The notes below the pieces were generated by a model. It saw only the letters and a program-made list of their open reading frames with translations. It did not search any database and was not told where the DNA came from. From Cryphonectria parasitica EP155 (Eukaryota; Ascomycota; Sordariomycetes; Diaporthales; Cryphonectriaceae), in the NCBI RefSeq assembly GCF_011745365.1, contig NW_024468912.1, positions 4,030,001 to 4,094,000 on the forward strand: DNA of 64,000 nucleotides, read 5' to 3'. Below, one piece after another: positions 1 through 12,035 of this stretch (position 1 is the stretch's first letter; each line of letters opens with the position of its first letter). A program made the position numbers and the translations under genes.

Positions 1-1932
1 ACTCGCTCATCTCCTATTTTTCACTACGAATTCTTTTTTTTTCTTTCTTTCTACATCATCGCCTTCAGCAGATGAGATGATGTAACAACACCCACACACA
101 CATACCCGCTCCATTCATCCATCCATTTGACCAGGGGTGTTGTGTGTCTCGGGAGCTTCTTGTGGACGGTCGCGTCAACGGCAGTTCATTACTACTCACT
201 CTACGATTCATACGTGGAGGAGGGAGACATTTTCCTAGGAGAAGGCGTCACAGGGAAGAGTGATTATCATTGAGCGTTTTCTACCAGCTGGGAGTTTTCT
301 TGGTCTCACGATATCATCAGCGAGCGATTTCTTTTTCTTTTTCTTTTTTATTTTTCGGCTTTCTTCTTTATTTCTTTTTTTGCTTTTTTGATCTTGCTCT
401 TACCCCAACATGGAATGGATATGGACATCATCAGCAAGTCCGGAGTTTACATGTTCCCAGAGAACGGCGCAATACAGAACAAGAAAGAGATGGGTTCATT
501 TTTTTATTTTTATTTTTTGGGCCGAAGATTCAATCATCTTCATCATCTCAGGTAGTTTTTAGCATTAGTCGGTAGATACCCCCCAACCCTCCTCGGTTAC
601 CTCGAGTGAGTCGAAGTATGTTTTTGCTTTTCATCTTGCTTTCATCTTTTTTTTTCTTTTTCAGATAATCTGAATACATAATGATTAGGCAGATGCCAAT
701 CATACACACACACACACACACTTCACTTTGATCGGTGCCTTTTTTTGTGATGCTTGAACTCGGTGACATATCATTGCTTTCTGTCGATCAATCAAAATCG
801 CCCGAACCGAAGGACGCACAGGTGGCGAGATGGAATATGTGAGATACATGGAGTATCTTCTGCTCCGAGCGAGCAAGTCGAAGGGCACACAAGTTGGGCG
901 GATGAATGTGAAGTGTACAGAGTAAGTCCTGCCCCGAGTTGTCTCAGTCTTCTTGCTCACGTCTTCGTTCGTCTCTTCTCTCCCTGCCTCCCCACACTAC
1001 TTTCCCTCTGGAATCTGTAGAGGCAAGATCATGCATTTTACTATGATCATCGACACCAGTTTGCCTCCTCATCTTCCAACGTCCATCCACTCATTGGTCC
1101 TCCCATACACTAATCTATCCTCTCACCCCCTAGTTCTCTGTCATGAAGACTCCCTCCCATCGCACAGTTTCTGGGGCGGCAGAGCTGTGCTGGAGCAGCT
1201 GGCTCTCATTATCATCATCATCACCACCATCATCATCCTTACTAGCAGAGAGCATATCAACATGCCCCTCCCCCTCTTCCTCTATCTTTTCTCTCACCGT
1301 GAGACTATGCGAGGCCTAGCGAGTCGTTAGACCTGTGCATAGCCGGCTGGCACCTGCCCTACGGCTTTCTGCAAGTACATGGCCTCAACCAGCCAGCTGT
1401 TTCTCCCTTTCCCTTTCGCTCTTCTCTTCTCTCTTCTCTGACGCAGTCCCCAAACCAAAAGAGCCTTTCCATGGGAAGTGCCACCACCTTGAACAGGACG
1501 ATGAGGTTGAATTGATGGTTGAGGGGAATTGGCACGGGATTTCTTTGGGTGTGCATTTGTATGCATTGCTCCGGATCCTGGCTTGCATGTCATGATGAAG
1601 GGGGACAAAATGGGACGAGAAAGGAAGTACTCTTTCTCTCTCTCGGTGTACAGTGAGTCTGCCACACTGGGTGCGGCGGTCAGGGACGGTAGCTGGGGCT
1701 TGTATCTACCTCCACCTCGACTGGACCTTGAACTCCCGTGTGTATGAGTGTGCGAGGAGGTGAAAGCTGATAGCCCAGGTAGGTCAAAGGGAGGAGGGAA
1801 AGGTCTAGACGGATGAGCTTGAAGGGAGAGAAGGGAGGGAGGGCAGGCCTCATCTCTTTCTCTCTCTCGACTATAATTCTCTCACAAATGCTGGACCAGG
1901 TTGGCAGGACAGTTATCTACGCATTGAGAGGA

Positions 1933-1934
<2 letters not shown>

Positions 1935-1982
<48 letters not shown>
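1935..1982. repeat. (GA)24 microsatellite
   Basis: An uninterrupted GA dinucleotide tract of about 48 bp in gene-free DNA. Open frames across it are repeat translations. Confidence 0.95.
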
Positions 1983-1986
<4 letters not shown>

Positions 1987-2359
1987 GGAGGGTGCTTCAC
2001 ATCGACCCCAGGCCCCCGCTTTGGACTCTTCCTCAGAAAACAAACACGCTTCAAAATCGTCACCAACAGCAACCCACGAAGAAAAGAAGACAGCCTCCTC
2101 ATAGCCAGCGGAGGACGCCGAGCACACTCCTCCCGGAGCTCGCCTCTTTTTACTAGGTTGTGTATCTACGTCCAAGGATACACACAAAACAACAACACCA
2201 ACGATGCCCGGGTAGAGAGCACCAGAACGAACACCGGCAGTGAGCAAGGAAATGAGCACAAACTATCACGAGCCTGGCCACAGGTGCGCAGATGCATCTA
2301 CCCGCCCTGCTTCCGATCGAATCTCCTGTAGTCTCCGTACGCCAGCCCGATCCCGCGGT

Positions 2360-2360
<1 letters not shown>

Positions 2361-2390
<30 letters not shown>
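2361..2390. repeat. (AGC)10 trinucleotide repeat
   Basis: Ten perfect AGC units. It would encode poly-Ser or poly-Ala/Leu depending on frame, but no surrounding gene is recognisable. Confidence 0.95.
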
Positions 2391-2392
<2 letters not shown>

Positions 2393-3132
2393 CCCATCTC
2401 CCTCGCCTAAAGAGAAAAAAAATGTCGTGCTGGCAACATCGGAAATCTCTTGGGGTCAAATTACCATCCTCGCCTCCCACCCCTCCCCCCCCCCACCCCA
2501 ATCCAAACAAATTCGGGAGCAGACATATGCGTTTCCATGATGAGATCGGAAACACAGCAACGAAGAAGCTAACCTAGGACACAACAGAGTGGCTGAGGTT
2601 GGAAGGCAGGCGGTGACGGCGTGGACAGTACGCTCTCTCCCCCCATCTCCCATGTACCCTCTGGGAAAGGCGACTTCTGCCTTCCTACAACATTGCTTGG
2701 ATGATGAAACTATCGCGTGTTGCTTATCAGAACATCATTCGATGGACAATGCTTGTGACCGCCCCCAATGGTCCACACTGGCCAGTCGTTGGCCGTCAGT
2801 ATGGTCTCGTCGCAGCCGCTCACGGCGCAGGCAAGAAACTGCATTTTCTCCATTTCTTTTCCATAATCCTCTTTTGAAGCGGCGCATATACTATTTATTT
2901 GTACGCTTGAGCAGAACGAGGTGTGTGGCACAGTGGTGAGTTATCATTCCGTAGATCAACTATTTGAGAGAATGAATACAAGCTCTCTTGTACTCGTTTA
3001 TGGACAGACAGAGCCAAGTTGTGATGAAGAGACACGACTCGGACAGCATTGCAAAATAGGCCTCAGTAGTTCACAAGGCAGCTTGCATTGGAACATAGTC
3101 CACTGAAGCTGACCTAGGATGCAGAAGAGACA

Positions 3133-3146
3133 CCCCCCCCCCCCCC
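3133..3146. repeat. C14 homopolymer
   Basis: A run of 14 cytosines. Similar C or G runs recur at about 6542-6554, 17700-17714, 29279-29287, 33370-33384, 34567-34580, 43727-43740, 56604-56616 and 56757-56771, all outside coding exons. Confidence 0.9.
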
Positions 3147-3182
3147 GGACAGCACAGTAAAGTACACTCGTTCGTCATTCAC

Positions 3183-3188
<6 letters not shown>

Positions 3189-3213
<25 letters not shown>
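3189..3213. repeat. (TC)n microsatellite
   Basis: About 12 TC units followed by degenerate CT/CATT-rich sequence to about 3242. Confidence 0.9.
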
Positions 3214-3394
3214 TTCACTCTCTCATTCTCACTCTCATTCTCATACCTCACATGATCTTGTCCCGTCTTAGAAAGTTCCGATCCTGCAGGACGGCAGCCT
3301 CCGGAGGACCCGCGTGAGTGTGGCTGTCGAGACCTCGAACTGTGACGACAGATTTGTGACGACCTCCTTTAATCACGCACGAGATATTGGTCAT

Positions 3395-3463
3395 GTGCAA
3401 GCCCGACAGCCCACTCCGTGCAAGCCCGACAGCCCACTCCGTGCAAGCCCGACAGCCCACTCC
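3395..3463. repeat. 23-bp minisatellite, three copies
   Basis: Three exact head-to-tail copies of a 23-bp unit that begins GTGCAAGCCC and ends CCCACTCC. The copies are 3395-3417, 3418-3440 and 3441-3463. The flanks are not repeated. Confidence 0.92.
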
Positions 3464-6400
3464 ACAGCCACATCTTCCATCGGGTGGAATGCTTTGAAGG
3501 GTAATGGTCGATAACACACGCCGCGCACAATGCTCACACCCACCCACCTCGGGCCCTCGCATCCGCCCTTTTGGGACGACATGCAAGGCCAATCACGGCG
3601 CCAAAACCCATTCCCGCGATCCTATTCGCTCCCGTGAAAGGGGGGGCGGGAACGAAAGGAATGAATGAAATAAAAGAATAACTGCAACAAGCGCTTTGCG
3701 AAGGGGAAAAGGTATCACAATTTCATATGAGGAATAAGGGATGCAGATCCAACTTTGCGCATAAGTGGTTCTGACCTCACTTTTGTATAGTGGACTGACT
3801 GCAACAAACTTGTGTGGTCCAGACACTGCGCACACTGCTGCTGTATCAGCACCCCTCGCGATCGTCGATACAGGTGTAAATAGGGTAAGAATTGCGTAGA
3901 GGGGTCTCTGGGTGTGTGTGAACCCCTTGATCAGATCGAACTCCCCTGCTTCGGCTGACAATTATGCGTGTGTGTCTTGCAAAGCACGAGAGAGAAGATA
4001 GAAAGTGTCCGAGTATCATTGAGTTTTTCCCCCCCTTCTTTTTCCAAAAGAGCGCGGAAAAACAAAAATGCCCGAACTGGCGCAAGACGAAAGGAGAAGA
4101 CGAACGCCTCTTTGAGATCATGAGACACAGTAACAGCGAACAGGATTGTGACGTGAGCATGGGAAGGAAGAGGGCCATGGAACATGGAACGAGATCATTG
4201 CCTCGAATCATGTCTTTGGTGTTCAGTGGCACTTGTCCCCAGCCAATCTTCCTCAAAGGACAACATTTTTTTTTTGCTCTTCGAACGCACTATCGCCGTG
4301 ACTGGAAGATGCAACCACCACACAGACACAGACATAGACATAGACACAGAGACACACATACACACACGCACACAGCATAGGCCGCCTGCGAAAAGGGTTT
4401 CTGGCAACTTTTCTAGCCCGCAGCCACGCCTGGTCGCCGGCTGAGACATTCCGCGTCTGATGCCCGATGCCACCAGTAACGTAGAGAGGAGAGTCTTCCT
4501 CTGGGTCGACACGCTAAAAGAGGGGAAAATAGGGCCTGGTTTGGAGGGCTTCTTAACCAGTGAGACATGCCATGGAGGCCGGAGCTGGCTGGCCGTCAGT
4601 TGATACGAGGTAATTCCCCTCCTTTTCTCGTCCTGCTAGCCCAAGCCCTCGAGTAAATTGGCAACCTGTGGGCGCCATGACATTCCGAGTTCGCAGACGG
4701 GAGCGGGACAGGCATTTTCTGTGTGGCGTTCAATGATCAATTGTCGTCACATCATAACGACCCAATTGCAGAGGAAGAAATACATGACCTACCACGATTC
4801 GGATTCCCACTTGGGTCAAGCGGTGCATGCCACGAAATCTCGGTAAGGCGCACATCTCCCGGCGCCTGAACTTTCTGTGTGCATGAGCCCAACGGTGTGC
4901 TCACTGCCCCCATCCTTCCCCCCTTCCCCCCCTTCTCCCCTCATTATCCACACCCACACATCAGACCTTTTTGTTTCTTTTTTCGTGACGTGGAGTCGAG
5001 ACAGACATGAAGCAGACAAGCCCTGGCCTAAAGGGCCCAAGCATATTCATACTCGTAGTGGTGACCGGCGCACTGAGGTTATTTGATGAAGAGCTCCCTA
5101 TCCCAGCCCAACAGGTCGGCGCCGAAGAGCCAGGAGCCGAAAAGTGTGGTCCCACGGGATGACCCCCGGCTGGGGGGGTTGATGCACCTCGGGAAGCCTT
5201 CTGCAACCCTACGTGGGAACAATTTGTCGATCGCTCAATCTCTCATGGATGGCCCAGCTCTGGTTGCCTGCGATGGTCAGGGGCGCCCCAGAAGTACCAT
5301 CCTGTGCTCTCATCTTTCTTTTTTGCGAGACAGAATAGATAGTAGTAGACATGAATGACAAGGGGAAAGGCGGGGAGAGAATGATGGTCCTTTTCCCTCC
5401 CACCACGATCTAAAGGTTATCAGGAGCATGGAACAACGGATGTGATCGGATCACCATGTCCAAATAGGTCGACGAGCCCGGCACCCTCTCTTCTTTACAT
5501 GATGGGCCGACCCCAGCCCGCGAGGCTTGACCTTGAGGATCAAATCCCCTGTCGAGTTCTCTGTACGACATGTTCTGGGCCGCATGCCCCGCTCAGATAG
5601 GGTGTACAAAGGCGGGCAAGCTCGTGCAGGTGCCAACCCCGGGTCCGTACTCGCATCTGTGTGCAGCAGAAGCAGCAATCAGAAAAGCAAGGAAAAGACA
5701 CAGAAGGTCTTTGGCGTTCCTCTAGAACGGAACGTCGAGTCCGCCACGAGATGGGGACTGCGGTAGGCAGCATCGTCAATTGATCCGAGAGACCACAGGA
5801 GGAGAGACTGCCACAGATTTCACCTGTCTCATTCTCTCCACCCTCCCCACTTTCTCTCTCTCTCTCTCTCTCCCCCCCCCCCTTCACTCTCACATTCCGC
5901 TCATGCAAGCGTCATGCTGGGGCAGCTGCAGGTTCCATTGGAGACGGAAAAGTGAGGCGCGAGGTGGACAACAACCATCGTCTCGTCTCGGTCCATCGCG
6001 ATGCTCTAGCAAGAGACAACTATGCACAGCGTCTTCAGGTGTTTGTCTGACAGCATACGAGCTGCAAGGCACAAGTGCTGGTCAGTCAGTCTAGTGAGAG
6101 GTACAGGCTAGATGAAACCTTGGTGGTGGAAGGTCTTTCATCCTGACATTCCAGCAATGAGACATGGCCAAAAGCATGGGGTCAAGACAAGATAGAGAGA
6201 AGATAGCACAAAAGTTGTGCTTCGTTCTGCAATGCACCATGCAGGTCGAAACTCCTCGAAAAGGCTTGGGGTAGAATGCAGCCACCCGGCCGGACTGTAT
6301 GGAGTGGCCGTCATGTAAGCACTGTAAGGCCGTATCACCGCCGGATGAAAATACTATGGTATGGTAGAGAGGGCCGGAAGGTGACAAGGGATAACTTGTC

Positions 6401-8340
6401 ACCTGCAGGACAATGGGGTGGGGCAGTAGAGTTTCTGCCAAAAATAAGAAAAAAAGAGACTTGGTGAGCTGGCGAGGTAGCAATCAATGCATTCGAGCGA
6501 GCCCAAGGAGCCCAAGGTACCACGAGTCGTGGGTTAGTAAGGCCCCCCCCCCCCATTCCCTCAATTCTCACCCCTGGCCCTCCATCTTTTTTTTTTTTTG
6601 CTTTTGCTTTTCCAACGACCCGTTCCCGCGTGTGTGTGGCGTGCAGCAGAAAGCGGGACGCCATCGTAAGTAGAAAGTCTCCTCAGCAGCTGCCCCGGAC
6701 GGCTAGGGTGTTGATGGCAGGCAAGGGGGAATATGTTGGCGAGCTAACGTCGCTTGGAAAATACTGCATTGGTGTCATGCCGGAGCTGACCTGTGAAAGG
6801 TCAATCGGGAAGGAGATGCTGCTATGATTAGAGTGGATAGAACTGGGAGCAAACTTTCGTTAGACTATCACGCTCGGGTTGCTGGCCCGGTACAATAGTG
6901 TCCGCCGTCAAAAACAAGAACGAATCGCAACGTTCGAGAGAAGGAGAGTAGAGAGATAGCATTGAGCTGGACTTTGAAAGTGGCCCCCGGTCTAGGAGAG
7001 ATTTGGACGGGGCGGCTCAGAGACGCCGCCTCTCCCGGAGCCATAGGAGCAAGATCTTCTGCTGTTGGGAGGCCCAGGGTGAGGAGGAGTTCAATGGCTG
7101 GGTGAGGGTCACTATGATAAATCAGTTCGGATCCACCACTGACCCCAGACGTGGTCCCGGCACCCAAGAGGCAGGGGGAGGGGGAAGGGGGAAGGGGGGA
7201 ACGCCTCATATCAAATGCAGCAAAGACGCTGCTGCGTGCAGGTGTGGTTGCATGAGAGCAGCAGTGTACGCCCTACATGGCAAAGTGGACGTGGCCGACT
7301 GTGATGTGTATGTCTTATGTGTGCCTTGAAGATTGGTTCATCGTGTTTCGATCCCTGGTCCTTTACTTTTTTGGGGGGGAGGCACCCAGCGAAAGGACGT
7401 CGAGATTCTGGCATGCAGGAGGTAACCATAATCTGCAACCTCGCAGGCCAATCCGATGGGTTGTGATGCGGGCCCACGAGCGAGGTCAGCGCCGCGGAAA
7501 GCGACCAGCGATGAGGAGGTAGGTGAACAACTTTGTGAGATGTCGTCTTGACCCGTGGTACGGCCGCCTCGGGGGTCTGTTAGCGACCAGTCCGATCTCA
7601 GTAGCTCTGCCCGTTATCAGGGCCGATGGTACGTTTCTCCGCGTCCTCTGGTGGCCATGAAAGCCACGCAGAAGAAACATACTGCATGCAAACAAAGAAA
7701 TAACAAAAATGTGCATCACATCGCACTATTGAAAATGCCCCCCTCCTTTCATTTTGAGGCGATTCATGCCGTCTGTGATCGACAGGCCAGACGACGGGAA
7801 CGGGAGATGTCACATCCTGCATCCTGCGTAGTCCAGGATGGGGATTGCTGACTCTTGGTAAAGTGTGATGAACCTCCAAAAGGGAGATAACCCTCCCCTA
7901 TCGCCCAGCGCGCGCCTCTTAGGGTCCCACCGCCCGGTGGCGGAGACGGACGGGTTCAGGTGTGACATCTCTTCTGTGCTGAGATCGATGCGAGGACAAT
8001 GCGCTGGGGTCGACGTCTTCGGTAGCAGCCTGCCGAGTCCAAGGGATGCCGAGGGACGGTGTGGGTTCGACCAGGGGTCCATATAGCAGATCGATAGCTG
8101 CAGAGCCGCCGCCGCCGTCGACCGGGGGTGGTAAGAGGAGGTGAGAAGAAGAGGATCTTGGGTCGTCACTTCTTCACCTGGCGCCGACAACATGCAGATC
8201 AGGGACGAGGTGCCCAACTGCTGAGCACGACAAGAGTCATCAGCAAGCCAGACGTTTTCCCGCCCGGCGGAGCTTGGGCAAGCTGGGGGAGAAGAGCACC
8301 TGACCACACGAACGGCGGGGTTCGTCCGACAGCAGGCAAG

Positions 8341-8362
8341 TCAATCAATCAATCAATCAATC
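8341..8362. repeat. (TCAA)n tetranucleotide repeat
   Basis: About five perfect TCAA units in gene-free DNA. Confidence 0.9.
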
Positions 8363-8423
8363 TCAATGGCATTCTGCCGTCCCTTGACGCCGGCACGGTG
8401 GCTTCTGACCGACTGATTGACTT

Positions 8424-8450
8424 GATGATGATGATGATGATGATGATGAT
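8424..8450. repeat. (GAT)9 repeat
   Basis: Nine GAT units, 60 bp from the TCAA repeat. No gene is evident around it. Confidence 0.9.
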
Positions 8451-9534
8451 CCATGTAGGCATGGGGTACACAAGCATTGAATCGCCGAAGACCGGAGGAA
8501 CGATGGAAATGTCTCGGTGCCAATTCTCTATGGTCTGACTTGACCTGATCCGATTTGACCTGACGAAGCAGCTTTAGATTGAGGGCTCCTGGCTGCTGCC
8601 ACCTCTAGTGCATAACTGATCAACTGGTGGTGATGGGTGGTGGACGACAAGGGAGGGCAAACGATGAGGAGTGGGTGGGATATGACAATGGGCAGGGCGA
8701 GGTTTGGTTGAGGGCCAGACTTGGACAGCCATAGGCGGTCGCGGGTGGAGACGTGGAGAAACAAGGATAGCGTCAGTCAACCTTAAGCGCCAATCAGAAC
8801 CGTGTGGCCATCACACAACAGGGGGTACCTTGCATAAGTGCTGTAGATGCACCAGATGAACCACCAATGGCGGAGCGACCTTTAGCGCCCGATGAACGTT
8901 TTCTCAACCTCACCTCGTGGCTGCGTCGAGCCCTGCTGGGGTCTGGTCTCCCCTCCCCCCCGGCTCCTGCCCCTCCTCCACTATACGAATGAACCTTTCC
9001 TTCCCATCTTCTTCACTCGCTCCTCCTCGTCCTCTCTTACCGTAGTACTGTCTACAAGTATAGTACACCTTGTTCTAGTACTGTACTCTGGTATCTCGGT
9101 ACTTTGCTCAGGTATTCCCCTCCTTGTGTGTGTGAACCGCCCGCCCAACGTGGCGATGAAAGGTCTACCGAATGGGCCCTGAAGGGGAGTTGGGCCCCAG
9201 AATCTTCACCGTAACAGGGAGGAAAAAAACAGGAAACCATTCGAAAATCCCTTCGAGGCGGCGAGGCCCAAAGTGCAGGCCACTTTTGCTCCGCAGGGCA
9301 GGGCGCGTGGGATGATGGGGTCATGGTGATGGTGATGGTTGGGCTTTGAATCCCATGACACGACATGATATCAGTTCAAATGTCAGGGCAAGCAATCAAC
9401 AGGCCAGTGGGCATAGCACCGCGGAGCGCTGCGGAGTGCAGCGCAACACGGCACGGCACGGCGGCATATCAGGCATATTCGATTGCTGCATGCCATGTAC
9501 TTTTGACGAGTAACCAATCCATGTCAGGTACAAG

Positions 9535-9615
9535 ACACACACGCGCACACACGCACGCACACACACACACACACACACATACAGACAGACACAGACACAC
9601 ACACACACACACACA
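9535..9615. repeat. (AC)n compound microsatellite
   Basis: An imperfect AC tract of about 80 bp with interspersed GC and AGAC units. Confidence 0.9.
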
Positions 9616-11466
9616 TGCATAGTACGACCCCTCACAGATGACAACCCCATCAGCATATCCATCCATCCATTCACCCCAGCCATCATCATCCTTCTGTCCC
9701 CTCGCGTTCCGAACAGCTCGCAGCTTTGACAGCTGGGTGGCGCAGAAAGCAACAGTAACAGATATATGATCAGACGGACTAGGTATCGCTCATTTATCGT
9801 AGCCCTGCAATTGGTCTCTGCGGCTTCGGTCAAATCTCGAGGGAAGCACTGTCCAGGTGACGACAATAGGCCAGCATGATACAGCAGGAAGTGGAGGCTA
9901 ATTGAGGTGGGACGCTTTTGCTTTCTAGGTACTTTATTTTTGTATTATGGTACCAGAGTACCTTTGAACCTACCAGCACACGTATAGGGGCAAACTACTG
10001 CATCTCGCTCCAGAGGGGTCACCGGCTCTTGCCCTATTCCGTGTGTACTGGGTCTGTTGCCCTTGCCGTCTGCTACTGTTCTGGGGACCTTATAGGCCTG
10101 TTGCGAGAGTGCTACCCTTGTCTAGGTTGCCAGGATCTTCCATCGCCATGCGAGTGCTGGTCCTCTCAAGTTGTGAGCCTGAGCAGAACCTACGCTGGTC
10201 AGGACCCAGCAATACCGACGGGATACCCGCAATTGCCTTATTCTCTCTTGGGAAAAACAAAAAAATGGTACAGGAGTGCTTCCTATCCATAGGAGTATCA
10301 ACCGTCGCCTCACAACCTTTTTGGACCGTCTTCCTCATCCTTGACAGCAAGAGAGAAGCCTCGATTTTTTTTTATGGACTTCTTTAAGAGATCGTCCATT
10401 GACAGGCCCAGGGCCCTGTCGATTTTAGGCGCTGAAGTCGCGACTTATTACCCTTGCCCTTGCTCTTTCCTCCCCCCCACCTTCCCTACAACCACACCTA
10501 CAATTTGCTTCCCGTCTATGTTTAATTCTTCCCTCCTCGTGGTTCCTCATTCACTCACCTACTCACACACTCACACCCTACCTCCTCTTCTCTCATCTTG
10601 CATACTTCGTGGCGTTTTTCTGTCAGACTCTGACGAGACAAGAGGTCGTCTTACGCAACAAGAGAAGCAAACAGCACAAAACTAAGACTTGGAGACAAGC
10701 GCCTGACGCCGCCTGAGCGAATCCCTCCGTACCGATCTCTTGACACCCAGCCGCTCCGCCCACGAGGCGGGTAACCTATCACTAGGGAATCATTGCCGCG
10801 CAACATACATGTCTCCTGCGTCTAAAAGACGTTTCCCATCCTAGCCGTACGACTCGGGGTCCGCCGTGCCTGACATTTCCTTACACGCTCCACTAGCTTT
10901 TTTTCTGGTTTCCTCTCGCCCTTGTCTCTTTTCTCTTCTTTTTTTTTTCTTCTCCTTCCTTTTTCTCCTCCTCCTGCTGCTGCTGCTTCCTCTCCCGCCT
11001 TCCCCCTCGTCATCGACGACAACGTCGACGACAACGACGACGACAAGACAGAGGTCATAGCGCGCGCACACACAACGCCAAACGCAACACAAGTGTATCC
11101 CCATACACCGCAGCCGCTCCTTCTTGCTCAGCTGCTCACCGCGTGTGTCATATATCGGCCTTGTTTCCGCCACAACTGAGACACCGACCGTCCAGGGAAG
11201 AAGCTTCGCCCGGGAGCTGACAGTAGGCGTGTTCCATGTGATGCCTGGACGTTCAACGGTGTAGCCCGATCGCGCGACCTTGGTCCGTTGCGACGCTTTT
11301 GGGGAGGGGGTGTTTCTTTTTTCCCCTCTGCCTTCTTGTCCCCACCGCCTGGTATGTACCACCCTTCTTCTGCCCCCCTCCCCCCACGTGCCACACAATA
11401 AAGAGAGAGAAAAATATTGGGACCTTCGAGAAGCCCCTCCCTCTATTCTAGAGGGGGAAAATCCAC

Positions 11467-11474
11467 TTATATAA
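11467..11474 (+). promoter_or_regulatory. TATA-like element upstream of the WD40 gene
   Basis: TTATATAA lies about 70 bp before the chosen start codon at 11544 and follows a pyrimidine-rich stretch. Position and composition suit a core promoter with initiation near 11500-11510. That is inferred; no transcript evidence is available. Confidence 0.4.
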
Positions 11475-11543
11475 CCTTCCTGCGGCCATCCGGCTGACCG
11501 TCCATGGTGGTCTGCTACACAAAGATCACGAACGAAGCATATC

Positions 11544-12004
11544 ATGTCCGCCGCGGCCACATCTTCGCGGCCGTCGATGGGTCGCTCGGCGTCAACACCC
11601 TTGTCGTCGAGGCCCGATACGACGAACTTGGAAACCTTCAAGATGTCGCCCAAGTCGATACTCCGGTACTTTGACCCAACCGCCGCAACCGCCTCCATGT
11701 TCCTCTACGCCCAGGGCAATTCCGTCGTGTGCTGCCACCACGACACCCTAACCATCGAGAGGAGATTCACCCGCCATTCTGAGGAGGTCCAGATCCTTGC
11801 TGTCGACAACCAGAGCGAGCTGGGCGCGGGAAGGTTGGTGGTGAGCTACGACTCTGGCCAGACCGCCATAGTATGGGACATAATGTCTGGCGAGGAGGTG
11901 GCCCGTTTCGCGTCTTACGAACACCTGACCGCTGCCGCATGGATGAGAAACGGCAATGTTGCCTTTGGTAAGTTTCAAACCCAGGATGTGTACACATGCA
12001 TATA

Positions 12005-12035
<31 letters not shown>

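Larger units (their letters stand above)
1..11543. other. Long gene-free region rich in simple repeats
   Basis: I read all frames here and recognise no protein family, no chain of conserved exons and no tRNA or rRNA. The reading frames present are short and mostly translations of simple repeats. Contents include a GA tract, an AGC tract, a C run, TC, CAAT, GAT and AC microsatellites and a 23-bp minisatellite, listed separately. Pyrimidine-rich patches such as 10440-10620 and 10900-11000 precede the WD40 gene and look like fungal promoter or leader DNA. A long noncoding transcript or a degraded transposon cannot be excluded by eye. Confidence 0.6.

Noticed and set aside
1813..2331. 172-codon frame across the GA repeat
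   Set aside because: Its length depends on the Arg-Glu repeat translation; nothing on either side looks coding.
10841..11698. 285-codon minus-strand frame overlapping the WD40 start
   Set aside because: Crosses the promoter and first exon of a well-supported gene and ends in Lys/Glu repeats from a TTC-rich tract; no family resemblance.
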